DNA from: Bacillota bacterium
Lineage (GTDB): Bacteria > Bacillota > DTU030 > DUMP01
Direction of reading: 5' to 3'
Length of the DNA stretch: 36,824 nt
Assembly (NCBI GenBank): GCA_012837285.1
Contig: DURJ01000054.1
Location: 1-36,824 of the forward strand
Made by a program: the position numbers and the translations under genes. Positions 33,770-36,824 of this stretch are shown in pieces; within the stretch, counting starts at the first letter, position 1, and each line of letters begins with the position of its first letter. The notes beneath the pieces were generated by a model. That model worked only from the letters and a program-made list of their open reading frames with translations. It had not been told where the DNA came from and ran no database searches.

Positions 33770-34909
33770 TTACAGACCATGGGCAAAAGCTACAGCCACC
33801 TTTAGCGCTTGGTAGGCGTCATTTAAGGTGACGGCTGGTTCGTAGTCCGGATTCTGCGCAGCTCGGCAAAGGTCTAGCAGGCCTTCTCGTATGCAGCTGC
33901 GATAAACGGTCCAGCGATCAGAGGACAGTTCAAGACAAAGTCTCAACCGGGCGGTAGCACGAAATTCCTTGTCTTGATTTCTTCGATGGGGTTGCAGCGA
34001 AGGTAGATGTTGGACGTTGCTGGATACTAATTCGATACCTATTCCCGGCAAGAATGTCCTTGCTTCTTGCATAAGCTGGCCCTTAATATAGGCTTCAACT
34101 TCCGGAGTAATTAGGGCATCTAAGCTGAGGTCAGTTGGTATCCATCCGGATATATGAGCATAAGCTTGTTCCCAAACCAGATTAAAGCTAGTGTCTTCAA
34201 ATAGCTCCGGTTTTGTGAAACCATGATAGTAACTGACAATGCAGCCATTATCATGAACAGCGGTACCGACCACACGGTCGATAAGCGTTTCATTTGACCG
34301 TCTGAAGCTGTCGGTCTTTACTTGATTAACGGGACCAAAGAGCCAGTTTGTGAGGTCAAAAAAATGAACTCCGTGTTCAATCCAGATACCACCGCTTGTG
34401 GCTAGGTCCCAGAACCAATGATTAGGTGGCAGGTGGTCATCGTGAGCGTAGTTCTCCAGTAGGGCACGCTCCGCCTGGCCGAAGACGGATTTATCTTGTA
34501 ACTGCTTGAGGATAAAGTAAAGAGGATTTCGCCGCATGACGAAATCAATACTGGCTTTTAGTCCACAGCTGTCAGCTAGCCGCTTAAGTTTAGCCATGTC
34601 GTTTGTATTCAAGGCGCCAGGCTTTTCTAAAAAAAGATGTTTGTTGGCGGCCAAGGTTTGCCAACCGAGCTTAGTATGGAGTACAGGGGGCGTAGCCACC
34701 ACGACCACGCTCAAGTTTTTGTCTCCTAATAGCTGTTCAGCAGCATCATAGGGTCGGACCTCTGGGAATTTCATACCTAACCACTCACGCCGCTCGGGGT
34801 TCGGTTCGGCTATTGCTACCAAGCACAGGCTTGGAGTATTGACGATGGTGTCAGCTATGAGTTCCCCGAACCAGCCAAAGCCAATAATTCCTATTCCTAT
34901 CGTTTCCAT
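33770..34909 (-). CDS. Gfo/Idh/MocA-family oxidoreductase
   Basis: This NAD(P)-dependent sugar or related dehydrogenase has 379 residues. The Rossmann motif GFGWFG is at 10-15. EKPG at 95-98 is the conserved catalytic Lys motif, and GGIWIEHGVHFFDLTNWLFG near 175 is the typical substrate-side His region. The start at 34909 is preferred over 34954 because GGGGAGGG lies just upstream of it on the minus strand. The substrate is unknown. It is transcribed against its neighbours and next to a pseudogene, suggesting a later arrival. The upstream gap (34910-35135) holds only a small hairpin, CCAGCT/AGCTGG at 34965-34979. Confidence 0.9.
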   Translation of the reverse strand: METIGIGIIGFGWFGELIADTIVNTPSLCLVAIAEPNPERREWLGMKFPEVRPYDAAEQLLGDKNLSVVVVATPPVLHTKLGWQTLAANKHLFLEKPGALNTNDMAKLKRLADSCGLKASIDFVMRRNPLYFILKQLQDKSVFGQAERALLENYAHDDHLPPNHWFWDLATSGGIWIEHGVHFFDLTNWLFGPVNQVKTDSFRRSNETLIDRVVGTAVHDNGCIVSYYHGFTKPELFEDTSFNLVWEQAYAHISGWIPTDLSLDALITPEVEAYIKGQLMQEARTFLPGIGIELVSSNVQHLPSLQPHRRNQDKEFRATARLRLCLELSSDRWTVYRSCIREGLLDLCRAAQNPDYEPAVTLNDAYQALKVAVAFAHGL

Positions 34910-35135
34910 TATTGTCCCTCCCCGTAAAGTGTGCACCGGGGAAACGTATTTCATTCCGGTTTAACCAGCTCACAGCTGGCTCACGGCAAGGGCCTCAGCT
35001 GGCTTCACAGAGTATCTGGTAGAAGACCAGGCTAACTATATGATAGAATAGGAGCTGAAAACCTAAGGACAAATGGGAGAACTGGTGTTTCAGTACAACA
35101 TCGCCTGATCTAAGGACGTACATCTGGAGGAAGCC

Positions 35136-35837
35136 ATGAGATCTATTAATTGTTTCAGAAAGTTGATACTGCTAATGTTTGGACTATTCCTGTTCAGCAT
35201 TGGCATCCTACTTACGATTCATTCTCAACTAGGGGCGGCACCATGGGATACATTTCAGATCGGTTTTGTTAACCACACTGGACTTACATTAGGACAAGTA
35301 TCTCAGATCGTAGGTGCGACCATTATCCTGGTCAATATTGTGATGAAAGAAGTGCCAGGTTGGGCCACAATCCTAAACATGTACTTTATAGGTTACTTTA
35401 TCGATCTAATTGAAGTGTTCTGGCTGATTCCCACTGCCCGGGGCCTATTAGGTAAGATAGTGATGCTGCTGGCCGGTATAATCATAATGAGCTGGGGTAC
35501 GTATTTTTATATAAACACCGGGTGGGGTGCAGGTCCGAGGGACGGGCTCATGCTCGGATTATCGAGACGCCTCTCTATTAACGTGGGGAAGGCCAGAACG
35601 GTAATAGAGATTTCTGTTGCTGCAGCCGGATTTGCCTTGGGAGCAAAGCCAGGGATAGGGACGATTTTATTCGCGCTGCTTATAGGTCCGGCAGTTCAGA
35701 TTACTTACCGCCTCGGGGGAAAGGACCCTAAGACAGTCAAGCATCGGACGTTAGTGGACGATTACAACGCGCTTGTTTCCCTGAGAAAAAGGCCTGCGAG
35801 CGTAGAAAAAACACTAAGGATAAGCGAAGACAGCTGA
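35136..35837 (+). CDS. YczE/YyaS/YitT-type integral membrane protein
   Basis: This 233-residue protein has about five hydrophobic segments. The repeated LGAAPWDTFQIG (near 32) and WGAGPRDGLMLG (near 130) motifs are the signature of the YczE/YyaS family (COG2364). B. subtilis YczE supports surfactin production, but no general function is known. The last 40 residues are polar and cytosolic. ATG with GGAGG. It ends just before a strong terminator. Confidence 0.88.
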   Translation: MRSINCFRKLILLMFGLFLFSIGILLTIHSQLGAAPWDTFQIGFVNHTGLTLGQVSQIVGATIILVNIVMKEVPGWATILNMYFIGYFIDLIEVFWLIPTARGLLGKIVMLLAGIIIMSWGTYFYINTGWGAGPRDGLMLGLSRRLSINVGKARTVIEISVAAAGFALGAKPGIGTILFALLIGPAVQITYRLGGKDPKTVKHRTLVDDYNALVSLRKRPASVEKTLRISEDS

Positions 35838-35870
35838 CTGTGAGGAGCGTCAACCGATACCATGCTGTTG

Positions 35871-35914
35871 AGCCCAGATTAAATGGTTGACCATCAATCT
35901 GGGCTGACTTTTTC
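35871..35914 (+). terminator. Intrinsic terminator after the YczE-type gene
   Basis: AGCCCAGATT (35871-35880) pairs with AATCTGGGCT (35896-35905). An inner ATGGT/ACCAT stem (35883-35887/35890-35894) lies within it, and GACTTTTTCC follows. Confidence 0.85.
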
Positions 35915-35932
35915 CTTGTCGAGGTGTGTATT

Positions 35933-36529
35933 GTGTATGCTTTTCTGAAGTGTTTATACAAGTGCCTTTTTAAGTTAACTGGAGGTATAGAGGTTTCCGG
36001 CCAAAACCAGATCCCACCCAAAGGCCCTTTTGTGCTTGTGGCTAATCATCAGAGCTTAATCGATCCACTTGTGCTCATGGTGTGTATCCCGCGTAAGATT
36101 ACTTTTCTCGCAGCAGCTTATGTGTTCAAAATTCCCTTGATAGGTGTTCTTGTTAGGACCGTTGGGGCTTTGCCGGTAAACAGTCCCCGGGGATATCTCA
36201 AAAGTGTAAGACAGTCTCTTTCACAGCTTTCCAAAGGAGGCGTTATCGGGGTTTTCCCTAAAGGGGGAGTCAGCCTTGACGGTCAGCTGAAACCTTTCTT
36301 GCCTGGATGGGCTTATCTGGCCTCAAAAGCAAGAGTACCGGCCATACCGGTAGCTATCTCCGGTACACGGCAGGTCCTACCGGTGGGCAAATATGTTCCC
36401 TGCCGAGACAGAATTAGGGTAAGTATTGGCGAACCATTTCCACCAGTTGATGACTTAAAACTCAGTCGCCACGATATAGAAGAGTTGAATGAGAAAATGG
36501 AGAAAACAATTTCCCTGTTACTGGATTAA
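35933..36529 (+). CDS. PlsC-like 1-acylglycerol-3-phosphate acyltransferase with altered motif III
   Basis: This acyltransferase of the PlsC fold has 198 residues. The catalytic HX4D motif is intact in ANHQSLIDPL (near 37-46). The substrate-binding motif, usually FPEGTRS, reads FPKGGVS (near 105-111), so the conserved Glu and Arg are missing. VPAIPVAISGT (near 135) is the usual fourth block. GTG 35933 is preferred to GTG 35924 because CGAGGTG then has normal spacing. The family makes phosphatidic acid at the membrane. The altered motif III may mean another acyl acceptor. Confidence 0.82.
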   Translation: MYAFLKCLYKCLFKLTGGIEVSGQNQIPPKGPFVLVANHQSLIDPLVLMVCIPRKITFLAAAYVFKIPLIGVLVRTVGALPVNSPRGYLKSVRQSLSQLSKGGVIGVFPKGGVSLDGQLKPFLPGWAYLASKARVPAIPVAISGTRQVLPVGKYVPCRDRIRVSIGEPFPPVDDLKLSRHDIEELNEKMEKTISLLLD

Positions 36530-36594
36530 CCCTCGTTATCACCGCTACTTCTTCCAGAGCGACAAAGACGTGCTCTATGACCATCTGAACTCTA

Positions 36595-36824
36595 TTACAT
36601 ACCACCCTCATCTGCTATCAGTTCTTGGCAGAGTTTAGTTAAGGCTCGTTTTTCGATCCGGGAGACATAGGAGCGGGAGATGCCTAAGATGCGGGCAATT
36701 TCCCGCTGTGTTCTTCTGTGCCCATAAGGGAGCCCATAGCGTAGTTCTATGACTTTGCGTTCGCGCCGGCCCAGGTGCCTTAGCTTTTCGTACAGCTTTT
36801 CTTTCTCACATTGAGCTTCTACTA
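36595..36824 (-). CDS. sigK: Sporulation RNA polymerase sigma factor (SigK/SigE type), C-terminal fragment
   Basis: The minus strand encodes 75 residues running off the right edge, the sigma region 4 of a mother-cell sporulation sigma factor. RRERKVIELRYGL opens region 4. TQREIARILGISRSYVSRIE is the helix-turn-helix, followed by KRAL. The ISRSYVSRIEKRAL string favours SigK, but SigE is close. The stop is at 36595-36597. The gene is convergent with the PlsC-like gene; the 65-base gap shows no clear terminator. Its presence supports a spore-forming host. Confidence 0.85.
   Translation of the reverse strand, partial: VEAQCEKEKLYEKLRHLGRRERKVIELRYGLPYGHRRTQREIARILGISRSYVSRIEKRALTKLCQELIADEGGM

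Noticed and set aside
1-36824. CRISPR arrays, insertion sequences, phage genes, tRNA or rRNA genes
   Set aside because: No regular direct repeats, transposase or integrase motifs, or cloverleaf-like sequences with conserved tRNA boxes were seen on reading both strands.

Overview
The window reads as a chromosomal housekeeping segment of a spore-forming, anaerobe-like member of the Bacillota, most likely class Clostridia. The evidence is gene order and regulation. recJ-relA-dtd-MBL hydrolase, hisS-aspS-6S RNA-tcdA, rarA-rrf2-nifS-nifU-mnmA and AI-2E permease-alaS-ireB-ruvX-DUF1292-mltG are typical Bacillota neighbourhoods. Two tRNA-sensing T-box leaders front hisS and alaS. A SigK/SigE-type sporulation sigma factor enters at the right edge, and an aldo/keto reductase carries ferredoxin-type clusters. 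Shine-Dalgarno sites are strong and GTG/TTG starts are common. Nearly everything lies on the plus strand; only a Gfo/Idh oxidoreductase and the sigma factor are on the minus strand.

Layout. 69-3141: a two-gene AAA+ ATPase / VWA pair of magnesium-chelatase type, with no pigment or cobalamin gene beside it. 3205-9156: LapA-like membrane protein, RecJ, bifunctional (p)ppGpp enzyme, D-aminoacyl-tRNA deacylase and an MBL hydrolase, closely packed. 9274-13185: an alanine module (alanine dehydrogenase, Na+/alanine symporter, alanine racemase) with strong hairpins in its gaps. 13217-16604: promoter, T-box leader, hisS, aspS. 16619-16845: 6S RNA with its own promoter, then tcdA, 5-formyl-THF cyclo-ligase, threonine aldolase and rarA. 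20559-23804: promoter plus palindromic operator, IscR-like regulator, NifS, NifU and MnmA, i.e. Fe-S assembly coupled to tRNA thiolation, closed by a clear terminator. 23865-25294: zinc-ribbon peptide, small membrane protein and AI-2E permease. 25281-31571: consensus promoter, alanine T-box, alaS, ireB, an Fe-S aldo/keto reductase, ruvX, DUF1292 protein and MltG. 31626-36529: a looser region with a glycosyltransferase, a cytosolic beta-lactamase-like protein, a decayed ornithine-cyclodeaminase gene, a Gfo/Idh oxidoreductase, a YczE-type membrane protein and a PlsC-like acyltransferase with an altered motif. 36595-36824: 3' end of the sporulation sigma factor.

Most notable points. (1) Folded by hand, the hisS-aspS T-box places AAC (Asn) at the specifier position, overlapping a His codon CAU, while the encoded AspRS carries the His and Gly residues linked to non-discriminating enzymes. 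Together these suggest that the leader senses tRNA-Asn for indirect Asn-tRNA synthesis. (2) An orphan ChlI/ChlD-like pair lies outside any known chelatase pathway. (3) A previously uncalled ornithine-cyclodeaminase pseudogene lies at 33372-33694. (4) The tcdA ribosome site directly abuts the 6S RNA terminator. (5) The lapA Shine-Dalgarno site lies inside a terminator-like hairpin. No CRISPR array, insertion sequence, prophage, tRNA or rRNA gene was seen. All RNA folds and promoters were read by eye.
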